Counted from the first letter of the stretch, positions 22,600 through 34,633 are shown. The stretch is DNA of 64,000 bases from Thalassobium sp. (GCA_002733205.1 NVUW01000004.1:248001-312000), one strand, 5' to 3'. A program made the numbers and translations. The notes: generated from the sequence alone by a model not told the origin.

Positions 22600-24507
22600 T
22601 TAATCTTTCTTACGATTACCCGGTAATCCCTGGAACAGTTTTTCCAGCTCAGCGTCCACATCTTCGCGGCCTAATTTATCGGACAGGCTGAACTCCCAGA
22701 TGCCGTTGTATTTATCTTCCGTCAGCTTACGGGCCACGCCGGTATTGTTAACAATGGTCGGACGCAGAAACACCATCAGGTTGCTCTTCACCTGTGTTAC
22801 CGATTTCGATTTAAATAACCAGCCCAGCAGCGGAATATCACCCAGTAACGGCACTTTGCTTTCCACTTCACGGATATCATCACGAATCAGACCACCCAGT
22901 ACGATGGTTTCTTCGTTCTCTGACAGAATCATGGTTTTAATCGACCGTTTGTTGGTGATCAAATCAGCACTGCCGTCGATGGTGGTTTGCGATACCGACT
23001 CGGCTGTTGCTTCCACTTCCAGACGAATCGCTTCGCCATTATGAATGTGCGGCTTAACCTTAAGCGAAATACCCACGTCTTTACGATCAATGGTGGTAAA
23101 CGGATTGGTGTTGCTGCTGGAAGCGGTAGAGCCGGTTCGGAACGGAACGGTCTGACCAACAATAATTTCTGCTTCCTGGTTATCCAGCGTCATGATGCTT
23201 GGCGTCGACAGCAGGTTGGTCAGGCTGTTGCTCGCCAGCGCCTGCAGAATCACACCAAAATCCACTTCGCCGTTCACTTCATGATAACCACCAATGGTCA
23301 GGCCGCTGCCCAGTGCAGATGCCGGATTACCGGTGGCAATGCCGGTGGCAATCGTACTCAGTGACGGGCCGGAATTAGAGAAGTTGGTGCCAGCGACCGG
23401 TGCATCCAGATTACCGGTTGCCCACTGCACGCCCAGCGCATCGGTGATATCGCCGGTGACTTCGACAATAGCCGATTCAATCAGGACCTGCGCACGACGG
23501 ACATCCAGCGCCGCCACCAGTTCTTCCACTTCTTTCATTAATGATGGTTCAGCGCGAATAACCAGCGCATTGAGTTCTTCGTCGGCATGAATACCGGCTT
23601 TGCCTTTGGCCTGCGAGGCGTCTTTATCGGCGGCAGAAGAGGCGTCGGCGAGTAAATTTTTCAGCAGTTCGGCCAGTTTTTTCGCATCGGCATATTGCAG
23701 ACGGATAACCTTGGCACTGCCGGAGAAATACGATGGCTGATCGAGTTCTTCAATTAATTTACGGACACGTTCACGCGCGCTTTTTTCGCCTTTAATAATC
23801 AGGCGATTGCTGCGCTCATCGGCCACCACACGGATCGATCCGGCGGTATTTTCGTTGGCATTGGCGGCCGTACCCTGCGACACCTTAGCCGGATCGAGGC
23901 TCTGCAGCATGGTTACCACGTTGCCCACCCAGGCTTCTTTCAGCTGAATCACTTCCAGCTCTTCGCTGCCGGATTTATCCAGACGGTCGATAATCTGTTC
24001 AATACGCTGAATATTGGCGGCGTGATCAGAGATAATCAGCGCATTCGCCGATTTAACCCCAGCCAGGTGACCGTATTTAGCCACCAGCGGACGCAGAATC
24101 GGTACCAGATCCAGCGCTGGAGTATTTTTAATCATGATGACTTTGGTCAGCATCTCCTGGCTGTCGACGGCAACACGCTCATCCAGATCACGGCCCTGCT
24201 GTTTCACATCGTTCTGTTGCACAATCAGAATGACATCGCCGGCTGGTACAGCAACGTAACCCTGCACCTGCAATACTGATAAAAACAGTTCGTAAACGCC
24301 TTCTTGATTCATGGCTTCGCTGGAAAGCACGTTTACTTTGCCTTTTACCCGCGGATCAACCACAAAGCTCTTGCCGGTAATATCAGCGACCTGACTGATG
24401 AAGGCACCAATATCTGCTTCCTTCAGATTAATCTGCCAACTGTCCTGCGCGGCCTGTGCTCCGGCGCTGACCAACAGCATGATGACGAATGCCCACTGCT
24501 TTAACAC
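22600..24507 (-). CDS. gspD: Type II secretion outer-membrane secretin GspD
   Basis: 635 residues with a signal peptide (MLKQWAFVIMLLVSAGAQAA). N-terminal N0-N3 domains (about 25-330) with repeated KH-like units, for example VIMIKNTPALDLVPILRPL and VIRLQYADAKKLAELLKNLL, then the secretin core (about 340-600) with SIMTLDNQEAEIIVGQTVPF, LGGLIRDD and the signature VPLLGDIPLLGWLFKS. It forms the multimeric outer-membrane channel of the type II secretion system. Last gene of gspN-gspC-gspD; the remaining gsp genes are not in the window. No C-terminal S-domain of the pilotin-dependent type is obvious. Confidence 0.95.
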   Translation of the reverse strand: MLKQWAFVIMLLVSAGAQAAQDSWQINLKEADIGAFISQVADITGKSFVVDPRVKGKVNVLSSEAMNQEGVYELFLSVLQVQGYVAVPAGDVILIVQQNDVKQQGRDLDERVAVDSQEMLTKVIMIKNTPALDLVPILRPLVAKYGHLAGVKSANALIISDHAANIQRIEQIIDRLDKSGSEELEVIQLKEAWVGNVVTMLQSLDPAKVSQGTAANANENTAGSIRVVADERSNRLIIKGEKSARERVRKLIEELDQPSYFSGSAKVIRLQYADAKKLAELLKNLLADASSAADKDASQAKGKAGIHADEELNALVIRAEPSLMKEVEELVAALDVRRAQVLIESAIVEVTGDITDALGVQWATGNLDAPVAGTNFSNSGPSLSTIATGIATGNPASALGSGLTIGGYHEVNGEVDFGVILQALASNSLTNLLSTPSIMTLDNQEAEIIVGQTVPFRTGSTASSSNTNPFTTIDRKDVGISLKVKPHIHNGEAIRLEVEATAESVSQTTIDGSADLITNKRSIKTMILSENEETIVLGGLIRDDIREVESKVPLLGDIPLLGWLFKSKSVTQVKSNLMVFLRPTIVNNTGVARKLTEDKYNGIWEFSLSDKLGREDVDAELEKLFQGLPGNRKKD

Positions 24508-24519
24508 ACTAAATATCCT

Positions 24520-25386
24520 TTAATTAAGCTTGTGATTAACAACAAAGCGACTGTTGCCACGCTGCACTTCAATGCGCGCGTTGCCTTCACTGCTGACCTG
24601 TTGCAATAACTGTTGATCGCTTTGCGGATCACCCAGCGCCTGACCATTAACCGATAACACAATATCTCCGGGCTGCATCTGCAACGCCGTCAGCATAGAG
24701 CCCGGCTGCACACGATAGCCCTGACCGGAGCCAATCGCCTCCAGACCCATTTCACGCATCGCGCCTTCGGCATCGTTGGCAACTTCGTCGGTCACCACAC
24801 TCATAAAATCACCGGGGTTACGCACCTGCTTAAAACGCTCACGCAGGGAACCGGAACTGCGGGTATCGGCACGCGGAGCCGCCACGGCTCTGGCGCTGAT
24901 GCCAGCGTTGGATTCTTCATCAAATTTCAGGGTTTCCAGCTTGCCGTTGGTGTCGAGGATGACTTTGTCGTCATAGACACCGGCCAGACGCGTCCGTCCC
25001 TGCACCGCATCTCCGATGCGGTAAAATTCTCCCTGGCCGCCTTTCGGCGCAATGATGGCACTGGATGCTTCATTGCTGGTGCTGCGGGTTACACCCAGTA
25101 ACTGCAGGCGCAGGCGGGTATCGGGGGCATCCACTTCTTTTGCAACCGCCTCCAGCGGTTCGGCACTGACATCACCAAACAGATGATATTGGCCCGTTCC
25201 GGCTAATGCGCCACCCTGTGACTCGCCCCTGGCCTGCGATGGTGCCTTCAGCAGCAGCGGCTCCGGGGCAACAATCAGCCAGGTCAGATGCGCAAGCTGC
25301 CAGGATAACAGGACCGTAAGGGCTGTCTTACCCAGCACCAGCGTCCAGCGCTGCCAGCTCATTAACTCAGCCACGTTATCTGCCAA
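24520..25386 (-). CDS. gspC: Type II secretion inner-membrane protein GspC with PDZ domain
   Basis: 288 residues: one membrane helix near 18-40 (VLGKTALTVLLSWQLAHLTWLIV), a homology region (about 68-150) with YHLFGDV and LRLQLLGVTRS...IIAPKGGQGEFYRIGD, and a C-terminal PDZ domain (about 205-285) with YRVQPGSMLTALQMQPGDIV and VNGQ. GspC bridges the inner-membrane platform to the GspD secretin and helps select substrates. It precedes gspD by 12 nt, the same pairing as xcpP-xcpQ in Pseudomonas. Confidence 0.93.
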   Translation of the reverse strand: MADNVAELMSWQRWTLVLGKTALTVLLSWQLAHLTWLIVAPEPLLLKAPSQARGESQGGALAGTGQYHLFGDVSAEPLEAVAKEVDAPDTRLRLQLLGVTRSTSNEASSAIIAPKGGQGEFYRIGDAVQGRTRLAGVYDDKVILDTNGKLETLKFDEESNAGISARAVAAPRADTRSSGSLRERFKQVRNPGDFMSVVTDEVANDAEGAMREMGLEAIGSGQGYRVQPGSMLTALQMQPGDIVLSVNGQALGDPQSDQQLLQQVSSEGNARIEVQRGNSRFVVNHKLN

Positions 25387-25419
25387 AACGTTCGTACTCC
25401 GTAAACGAAGCGCCCAAGG

Positions 25420-26190
25420 TTACAGAACCTTATGGGACACTTCAAAAATTACTGTTTCTTCCGTGGCTTCGGCGGGCCACTTCTGTCCTAACACATCCAG
25501 AAAGCGCCGACGGATAGCGATACCACCCCAACCATCCTGCTGCATAAAGCCCTGAATCAGCGCCTGGCCTTCGGTGGTTTCGACGTTTAATACGGCTTTT
25601 TCCGGCTCCATACCCAGCGTGCCGATCAGCATCGGCATGGTCGCACGGATGGGCTTGTTATCCACCGGGAAGCTGACCTCGCCGCCACTGTACACCAGAC
25701 GGCCAGAGACATCTGCAAACTGACGGGTCTGCAGATTAACGCTGGCTAATAAGCGGTTCAGCTCAAACTCACCGGCAACCGACACCCGGTTGCGATTCAG
25801 CAGTGGCTGGATCTTATCGGCATTGAGATAGCCATCGGCACCCAGTATCTGCACTTGCTGATCAAGGCCAACGCGGACGGCGCTTTTTAAACGCACGCCA
25901 TCGCCCATAACCCGCACATTGAGATCGGCATGGCCGGTCAGCAACGCCAGAGGGCTAAGCTGCCAACGGGCATCGAGACTGCCCAGATCCCGCAGTTGCG
26001 GAACAGCGAAACGCAGACGCCCATCCCACAACGTACCGGACACCTGTTCAATTTTTAACGGCAAGCGCCCGGCCAGCGGCTCAACATAGCGCCAGACAAA
26101 GTGCAGCGGGGTATTGATGACGAGAACAAAAATGAAGGTTAAAACGCCCAGCACTACAAACCAGCGGGCCGCCCAAGTGGCTTTGAACAT
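25420..26190 (-). CDS. gspN: Type II secretion protein GspN
   Basis: 256 residues: an N-terminal membrane anchor (about 10-30, WFVVLGVLTFIFVLVINTPL) and a periplasmic beta-rich domain with the GspN pattern VSGTLWDGRLRF and LTGHADLNVRVMGDGVRL. GspN is an accessory bitopic protein found in a subset of type II systems. It starts the gspN-C-D operon with a 33-nt gap to gspC, an order different from the common gspC...gspN, which puts gspN last. Function beyond T2SS association is not established. Confidence 0.82.
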   Translation of the reverse strand: MFKATWAARWFVVLGVLTFIFVLVINTPLHFVWRYVEPLAGRLPLKIEQVSGTLWDGRLRFAVPQLRDLGSLDARWQLSPLALLTGHADLNVRVMGDGVRLKSAVRVGLDQQVQILGADGYLNADKIQPLLNRNRVSVAGEFELNRLLASVNLQTRQFADVSGRLVYSGGEVSFPVDNKPIRATMPMLIGTLGMEPEKAVLNVETTEGQALIQGFMQQDGWGGIAIRRRFLDVLGQKWPAEATEETVIFEVSHKVL

Positions 26191-26277
26191 GGTATTTGTC
26201 GTTATCCCTGAAAATATCAGCGGGTCATTCTACTCAACGGGGGCGCTAAATCTAAAGGAGCAATATGACATTACTGT

Positions 26278-26310
26278 AAAAAAGCCGGAGATTCTTACAG
26301 AACCTCCGGC
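26278..26310 (-). terminator. Intrinsic terminator of the ceramidase-like gene
   Basis: GCCGGAG and CTCCGGC arms (13-nt loop), followed on the minus strand by a T7 run; lies between the stop at 26374 and gspN. Confidence 0.75.
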
Positions 26311-26373
26311 ATCGGACGTCAATTCCGGCGCTGCGACGGGGTTATTCCACCAACACGCAGCGCACCTGAACTC

Positions 26374-28449
26374 TTATTGCGCTAAGGCGACACCTGCGCT
26401 GCCGCTGCCATAGGTAAAGCTGGCCGACGTCATCCGCGGCTGATTATCCCGCGCTTCGATCACAAAACGGTATTCGCCCCCTGCTACCGGGTTATACCAG
26501 CGGCTTTCGTATTCCGCCATGCCGTTGGCGCTGTCATCGAGATAGCGTACTTCGATATCGTAGCCATCATCGTGCACCGGTTCGCCATTAATAATCAGCT
26601 GCTGCCACTGGTCACCGACTTTATGCTCGACACGCACCAGGCGCTGATCAAAGGCAATCTGATCCGGCCCGATGTCCTGCCACTGTACTGCGACGTAGCT
26701 TTCTTCATTTGGTTCTTCGGCACTTACCTCATGCGGAAGCTGCAGCCACTCGCGCTTGCCATTGCTGACAACAGCCTCCGGCAGGAAGTGGTTAACCTTC
26801 AGCTCATAACGCCATTCCGGTGTTAATTCCTGCACGCGGCCATCCTGCAGAAAATCCTGCGCCAGCGTACCCAGCTGCGCTGCCAGATAAGGCGTGGTGT
26901 ACTGGCCATATAAGGTATGACCGCCTTCGTAATTCTGACGCGAGTATTCTTCCGGCGTGGTGGTGTAGCCAAAGTAACCGTTGGCGTTGCTGGCCACCCA
27001 GACGTATTTCACCCCCTGACCGGCCGCAGTAAAAGCGTCACTGACGGCGGTTGAAATCCGGCGACCGGATTCAGTCGTTGTTTCAAATGGCAGCGGCAGA
27101 ATCACCATATCGTTAATGCGCAGCAGCTGGAACATGACGGTATTCGGGAAGCTGTCTTTGGGCTCCAGCAGCGGCTGCAGGAAAGAGAACCCCAGATGGC
27201 GTTTGTTACCCTGACAGCCATCTTTAAAGAACCACCAGCGACGCGCCATCACATTGCCACCGTGGAAAAACGGAATCGCGCTCAGCCACGGGGTACGGCG
27301 CTCATAAGCACCCGCCGCGACGGTGTTGCCTACCGCTGCGTCATGGCAGATTTCTACGTCACCGGCTTTGGTGTGCTCACGGATATTCAGCTCGCGTGCA
27401 GCACTGGCCAATTGAATGTCACTGCTCAACTCTGAGCCCAGTGCTTCAAACAGACTGATGGCTTCGCCACCGATACCCTGCCCCAGTTTCTTCGCGGCCT
27501 TCCAGTCGACATCAAAATGGCTGAAGTAGTTATCACCATGTTCTTCCAGTGCCGGTGCCATATCACCCTGAGTACCCGTGCTCAGCGCATGCACAACCGG
27601 CCATGAGGTTTTGTAGCGGTCACGGATTTTCCATTCCAGATCCTTCTGCGCATAGGCAAACAGGTCAGCGTTATACACTTCAACCGGTACGCTCAGCGCC
27701 GTGGCGTGTACCGAAAAACTGGAGAAGGCACCCAGCGGTTTATATTTTCCGTCATCGTCGCGCACATCCACCCGCACCATATACAGCGATGGGTTTACCG
27801 CCTCAAATTTAGCCTGTGGATCATCAAGCTCCACACCCTGTACATCGTTATTCAGCACATAAGAATCCAGGGAGCGGTTACGGTTATAGCCGTAAATGTC
27901 TTTTTTGCCGGTGGCAATTTTAGCCGGACGACGCGACTCATAAGCCTGAATAATGCCGGCACTGATCCGGCTTGCGGCAAATTCCAGAAAGTCGGGTTCG
28001 AGCCACTGGCCGCTGGACATGTGCTTGTTATAAAAATCGTTATCAAAGAAATTCACCGGCGCCGAATGGCTGTGGGAAGCCGTAATGGCAATATCGCCTG
28101 GCTTAAGCCCGGTTTTTTCCGCTACCCGCGCCGCAACTTCGTGCTGCAGTAACAGTGAAGCGGCGGTCAGGTCGGTCTGCACCAGCGCCACGGACTGACC
28201 TTTACCATCATTGATGTACACCACCCGCGCTTTGATGCGGGTACGGAAGCCCTGGCCACGGTTGGCCATCACCGAATAGCCACCCATCGGCATACCTGGC
28301 GGCGGCGTAATATCGACCGATACCGCACCTGCCGTCGGCACTTTTTCTGCCGCGATGTTATGAGCGGAAGGTTGCTGAACAAAAATTTCCTGAGTAGCTG
28401 CGCAGCCCGTCAGCGAGACGAACACCAACAGCGAGAGAAGAACACGCAT
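26374..28449 (-). CDS. Neutral/alkaline ceramidase-like lipoprotein
   Basis: 691 residues with a lipoprotein signal (LLVFVSLTGC, Cys about 17). Blocks of the neutral/alkaline non-lysosomal ceramidase family are seen in order: VDITPPPGMPMGGYS near 50-65, ITASHSHSAPVNFF (Zn-ligand histidines; other members have THTHSGP), SFSVHATALSVP (third histidine), STGTQGDMAPA and the C-terminal ANGYFGYTTTPEEYSRQNYEGG. The family hydrolyses ceramide to sphingosine and fatty acid; bacterial members also act on related N-acyl lipids. It is exported and lipidated, so it acts in the envelope. Substrate is not known. Monocistronic between a terminator and a divergent promoter region. Confidence 0.83.
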   Translation of the reverse strand: MRVLLSLLVFVSLTGCAATQEIFVQQPSAHNIAAEKVPTAGAVSVDITPPPGMPMGGYSVMANRGQGFRTRIKARVVYINDGKGQSVALVQTDLTAASLLLQHEVAARVAEKTGLKPGDIAITASHSHSAPVNFFDNDFYNKHMSSGQWLEPDFLEFAASRISAGIIQAYESRRPAKIATGKKDIYGYNRNRSLDSYVLNNDVQGVELDDPQAKFEAVNPSLYMVRVDVRDDDGKYKPLGAFSSFSVHATALSVPVEVYNADLFAYAQKDLEWKIRDRYKTSWPVVHALSTGTQGDMAPALEEHGDNYFSHFDVDWKAAKKLGQGIGGEAISLFEALGSELSSDIQLASAARELNIREHTKAGDVEICHDAAVGNTVAAGAYERRTPWLSAIPFFHGGNVMARRWWFFKDGCQGNKRHLGFSFLQPLLEPKDSFPNTVMFQLLRINDMVILPLPFETTTESGRRISTAVSDAFTAAGQGVKYVWVASNANGYFGYTTTPEEYSRQNYEGGHTLYGQYTTPYLAAQLGTLAQDFLQDGRVQELTPEWRYELKVNHFLPEAVVSNGKREWLQLPHEVSAEEPNEESYVAVQWQDIGPDQIAFDQRLVRVEHKVGDQWQQLIINGEPVHDDGYDIEVRYLDDSANGMAEYESRWYNPVAGGEYRFVIEARDNQPRMTSASFTYGSGSAGVALAQ

Positions 28450-28624
28450 GAGAACGACCTTTATTGTTATTGTCTGGCAATTGTGTACTTTTGTACCACA
28501 CCACTATTCAGTGGTCACTATCCAAATCCGCCAGAGTGCTGCCAATCCGCGAACAGCCTGACAGACAACACGACGAAGCGGTTGCCGCTCAGATTACTTG
28601 TTTCGTCAGCGGAACAGTGAAATC

Positions 28625-28657
28625 GATACATTTCTGATTTCTGTATCAATTTGTATC
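28625..28657. promoter_or_regulatory. Possible operator with three GATACA/TGTATC elements
   Basis: GATACA at 28625-28630, TGTATC at 28642-28647 and TTGTATC at 28651-28657, upstream of the GLUG-protein gene and in the divergent spacer with the ceramidase-like gene. Regulator unknown. Confidence 0.25.
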
Positions 28658-28699
28658 TATTATCATTCCGCCTTTGCGAACAGGACGTCCGGAGCCTTT

Positions 28700-30199
28700 A
28701 TGCGTTTTACCCCTTTTATCCCCGCCCTGCTGGCTTTTACCTCGGCACTCAGCGTTGCCGCGCCGCGTGATATCTATGACAGCGACCACAACGGTCTGAT
28801 TGAAATCGAAGATCTGCAGGATCTGAACGAGATCCGCAATAACACATCGGACGAGCACCCAAGTGAAATTCACGGCACCCATCTGTACGGCGCCAATGGT
28901 GGTTGCGCGGACAGCGGCTGTAATGGCTACGAGCTGACCCGCGACCTGAATTTCGACACCAACGGCAATGGCCGCTTCGATGAAGGGGATCAGTTCTGGA
29001 ATGACGGCAAAGGCTTTGAGCCGATTGGTAACTTCAATCTGAAGTTCGCCACAGAATTTCATGGCCAGGGCCACGCGCTACTCAATCTCACGATCAATCG
29101 TCCCGGCGAGTACTTCACCGGACTGTTCGGCTATCTGGAACTCGCCAGCATTCATGACCTGAAACTGACCGCTGATATTAAAGGTGGTGGTAACTCCGGG
29201 GCATTGGCAGGCTTCGCCTGGCGCAGCCTGTTCCAGAAAATTCAGGCCGAAACAAAAGTAACAGCCACCGCCAGCGAAGTACAAAACTGCCAGCCATTCT
29301 GCGATGCCCGTGATAACGGCGGCCTGATCGGTTCAGGTGAAGAGCTGACCATCAATCGTATTCTGTTGAAAACCACCGTCAGCGGCGAAGAAAACAGCGG
29401 CGGACTGGTTGGATACCTCGGCGACAGCAATGTTGATGAAGCAGGCGTACAGAGCAACGTCAGCGGTGATCAAAATATCGGTGGTCTGGTTGGCAGAATG
29501 ACAGCGACCTCGTCCACCAGCCCGAGCATCAGCAGTACGGTTAAACGCAGCTTTGTCGCCACTATTACCAGCGGCCGGACCCAAATCGGTGCTCTTGCAG
29601 GCGCCATGAACATAACTGACATCAGTGACTCCCTGGCCAGTGGTACGGTCAATCTCGACGAACAGATTTATGCCCGTGCCGGAGGGATTGCCGGTGCCAT
29701 GAAAGACAGCTCCCTGTTACGGGTGATCAGTACCGTGCACCTACCAGAGAAAGACGAAAATCCCACCGGTTTTATCGGCGCTCTGACCGGTGAAAGCGGT
29801 GGAATGACGCTGACTGATGTAACAGACACCCACGCCGCCCGTGATCTGGCCAAGCGTGCCGAAGGTAAAGGATACGGTTCCCTGATTCCTAACCAGAACT
29901 TCGATCTGGCTCATATCCAGTGCGCCAGCGCCGCTGATGCCTGTGATGGCCTGCGGTTCAGCGATTGGGATAAGAGTAAAAACAGTAAGAATGAAACACT
30001 GTGGGTGTTTGGCACTCAGGAACAGGCACCGGGGCTAAAACTCCCGCAAGCCATGTTAATGGATGGCAATGCTGATGGCATTATCGATCCTGACCCTGCC
30101 GATCCTGATCCAACAGAACCAGGCAAAAAATCCGGTTCCTCCGGAGGTGCCCTGATCTGGTTACTGGCGCTGGCTGCGGTTGTCCGTCGCCGTCGCTGA
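28700..30199 (+). CDS. Secreted GLUG-repeat protein with GlyGly-CTERM sorting tail
   Basis: 499 residues: signal peptide (MRFTPFIPALLAFTSALSVA), an N-terminal acidic calcium-type loop (DSDHNGLIEIEDL), a paired-Cys block (GGCADSGCNGYELTRDLNFD), and a beta-helix-like middle with GLUG-type repeats such as SGEENSGGLVGYLGDS, SGDQNIGGLVGRM and TQIGALAGAM. The end has an Asp/Pro stretch, then GSSGGALIWLLALAAVVRRR: Gly-Gly, a hydrophobic helix and an Arg cluster, the GlyGly-CTERM pattern processed by rhombosortase. Proteins with that tail are normally type II secretion substrates, and gspN-C-D lie nearby. The ATG at 28700 has GGAGCC 5-6 nt upstream. Confidence 0.75.
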   Translation: MRFTPFIPALLAFTSALSVAAPRDIYDSDHNGLIEIEDLQDLNEIRNNTSDEHPSEIHGTHLYGANGGCADSGCNGYELTRDLNFDTNGNGRFDEGDQFWNDGKGFEPIGNFNLKFATEFHGQGHALLNLTINRPGEYFTGLFGYLELASIHDLKLTADIKGGGNSGALAGFAWRSLFQKIQAETKVTATASEVQNCQPFCDARDNGGLIGSGEELTINRILLKTTVSGEENSGGLVGYLGDSNVDEAGVQSNVSGDQNIGGLVGRMTATSSTSPSISSTVKRSFVATITSGRTQIGALAGAMNITDISDSLASGTVNLDEQIYARAGGIAGAMKDSSLLRVISTVHLPEKDENPTGFIGALTGESGGMTLTDVTDTHAARDLAKRAEGKGYGSLIPNQNFDLAHIQCASAADACDGLRFSDWDKSKNSKNETLWVFGTQEQAPGLKLPQAMLMDGNADGIIDPDPADPDPTEPGKKSGSSGGALIWLLALAAVVRRRR

Positions 30200-30221
30200 C
30201 AACCCACCCGGCAGCACAAAC

Positions 30222-30249
30222 CCTTGCCCTGATAACATTCAGGGCAAGG
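30222..30249. repeat. Inverted repeat between convergent genes
   Basis: Perfect 11-bp arms CCTTGCCCTGA/TCAGGGCAAGG with a 6-nt loop; no T run on either strand. Could still act as a weak terminator for the convergent genes. Confidence 0.5.
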
Positions 30250-30529
30250 AACGCTCTCCCCGCACCAGCTTCTCTTTTTCTGTTTTAGGCAGTTTCTTTA
30301 CCCGCATTTCCGCACGCAACGCATCGCCATGTGCGCCCACCGCAGTTTGATAAACCAGGGTCAGAGGCCCGCGACCACGCAGGGCTCGGGCGGTTTTAGC
30401 GCCATTAGCACAGTGCTCGGCAAAGCGCCGTTCAACATCGGTGCTGATTCCGCAATACAACTGACCACTGGCCATACGGACCAGATACAGGTTCCAGTTA
30501 GAATCAGAATCCGGGGGCGAAAGAGACAC
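30239..30529 (-). CDS. GIY-YIG nuclease-superfamily protein (YhbQ-like)
   Basis: 96 residues, a single-domain GIY-YIG protein. The motif is [20 protein letters not shown] (L-Y-L and Y-C-G-I strands), with the family Arg-X3-His near RRFAEH and the conserved Ala-Glu-Lys region [11 protein letters not shown]. UvrC and homing nucleases share this fold, while small members such as YhbQ are of uncertain physiological role. It ends convergently with the GLUG-repeat protein. The ATG at 30529 is the only strong start. Confidence 0.83.
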   Translation of the reverse strand: MSLSPPDSDSNWNLYLVRMASGQLYCGISTDVERRFAEHCANGAKTARALRGRGPLTLVYQTAVGAHGDALRAEMRVKKLPKTEKEKLVRGERSLP

Positions 30530-30686
30530 AATAATTCCTCACGGTGGCAGGCTGAATGCAGACAGGTTCAGAGCCTGAACAGACTAATTTAACAGGCCCG
30601 GATAAAAAGCCGTATCATACCGGTGCACCTGTGAATATTTCAGAGATGCTCCGACTCTCACCAAACCATCAATAAGTTGTAACGCT

Positions 30687-31340
30687 ATGCATGCTGTTTT
30701 CCGTGATCCCATCAGTGGCCTGACGCATCTGGCTGGTGCTGTTTTTGCTATTGTTGCCCTTTGCATTCTCGCCGCTCAGGCTGCCATGTACGGCGGCGTC
30801 TGGCACATGGTGTCTTTTATGATTTTTGGCGCCACACTGTTGCTGATGTTTGCTAGCAGTACGGTGTACCACCTGATACACGCCTCAGAAGACGTGATTC
30901 AGTGGCTGAAGCGCATTGATCATATGGCGATTTTTCTGCTAATTGCCGGCACTTATACACCGATTTGTCTGGTGCCTCTGCACGGCAACAGCGGTTGGTG
31001 GCTGTTTGGCGTGGTCTGGGCGCTGGCGCTGACCGGTGTGATTCTTAAACTGGTATGGATCAGCGCGCCGCGCTGGTTCTCGACGGTGATTTATGTACTG
31101 ATGGGCTGGCTGGTGGTGTTTGTTTACCCGCTGCTGGATCAGATTCCTGCCGACGCACTGAAATGGATAACCTACGGTGGTCTCAGCTACACCATCGGCG
31201 CAGTGGTCTATGCCACCAAATGGCCAAATCCCTGGCCAAAATGGTTTGGCTTTCACGAAATCTGGCATTTATTCGTGATCGGCGGTGGTTTCTGTCATTT
31301 CTGGGCCATCGCCTTTCATCTGGCCAAAGTACCGGTCTGA
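30687..31340 (+). CDS. Hemolysin III family (PAQR-like) membrane protein
   Basis: 217 residues with seven predicted membrane helices. Metal-binding-type motifs of the HlyIII/PAQR superfamily: FASSTVYHLIH (first His), LKRIDHMAIFLLIAGTYTP, and FHEIWHLFVIGGGFCHF (last His pair). The family contains adiponectin-receptor homologues and bacterial YqfA; the name hemolysin III is historical and does not establish lytic activity. Members regulate membrane lipid composition or act as hydrolases, unproven here. Followed after 74 nt by arfB. Confidence 0.9.
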   Translation: MHAVFRDPISGLTHLAGAVFAIVALCILAAQAAMYGGVWHMVSFMIFGATLLLMFASSTVYHLIHASEDVIQWLKRIDHMAIFLLIAGTYTPICLVPLHGNSGWWLFGVVWALALTGVILKLVWISAPRWFSTVIYVLMGWLVVFVYPLLDQIPADALKWITYGGLSYTIGAVVYATKWPNPWPKWFGFHEIWHLFVIGGGFCHFWAIAFHLAKVPV

Positions 31341-31414
31341 CAGCATTTTTACAGCAGCGCTGCGAGACAATGAGCACCATCACCAACATTAGTAAGGCGA
31401 CCCCCAAGTAACGC

Positions 31415-31849
31415 ATGAACGATATTACCGACCCGCTGTTTATCAGCCACAGCGTCAGCATTCCCTGGTCTGACATCGACATGACCGCTATCCGCGCTCA
31501 GGGCGCCGGCGGTCAGAACGTGAATAAAGTGTCCAGCGCCATTCATCTGCGTTTTAACGTGCAGGCATCCAATCTGCCGGAATTTTATAAAGAGAAACTG
31601 CTCGCCCTGAGTGATCAGCGTATGACCCAGGACGGCGTTATTATTATCAAAGCGCAGCAATACCGCACCCAGGAACAGAACCGGCTGGATGCCCTGACCC
31701 GCTTACAGCAATTAATTCAGAGCGTAACCAAAGTTCAGGCCAAACGCATCGCCACCCGTCCGACGCGCTCTGCGAAAAAGAAACGGGTCGACAGTAAAAC
31801 CAAACGCGGTGCGATTAAAAATATGCGCGGCAAGGTGAAGGATTTCTGA
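31415..31849 (+). CDS. arfB: Alternative ribosome-rescue factor ArfB
   Basis: 144 residues, similar to E. coli ArfB/YaeJ (140). The release-factor motif GAGGQNVNKVSSAIHLRF has the catalytic GGQ at residues 32-34, and the C-terminal tail is basic (TRSAKKKRVDSKTKRGAIKN), which threads into the mRNA channel of stalled ribosomes. It hydrolyses peptidyl-tRNA on non-stop complexes. The GGQ domain follows directly on a short N-terminus, with no codon-recognition domain, which separates it from RF1/RF2. Confidence 0.93.
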   Translation: MNDITDPLFISHSVSIPWSDIDMTAIRAQGAGGQNVNKVSSAIHLRFNVQASNLPEFYKEKLLALSDQRMTQDGVIIIKAQQYRTQEQNRLDALTRLQQLIQSVTKVQAKRIATRPTRSAKKKRVDSKTKRGAIKNMRGKVKDF

Positions 31850-31888
31850 GAATTACGGATGCCTATCTGGAACTGCTCCGGCTCGGAC

Positions 31889-31912
31889 GCTGGCTGGATA
31901 AAAAAGCCAGCG
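31889..31912. repeat. Short inverted repeat after arfB
   Basis: CGCTGGCT/AGCCAGCG arms with an 8-nt loop, 40 nt past the arfB stop; no T run, so only a possible terminator. Confidence 0.35.
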
Positions 31913-31950
31913 AGCGCTTCACCCGCCCTGGTCGCTAGCCGGCATAAAGA

Positions 31951-34516
<2,566 letters not shown>

Positions 34517-34633
34517 GCTGGCCTCTCAGGGTTAGTCGTTCTAGAATTGGGCGCCTTGCGCGGCACCCCGGTTAATAAGTTACTGTGCGCGTTAAGATAA
34601 CATACTCAATATGGATAGGCGCTACAGCCGCAC

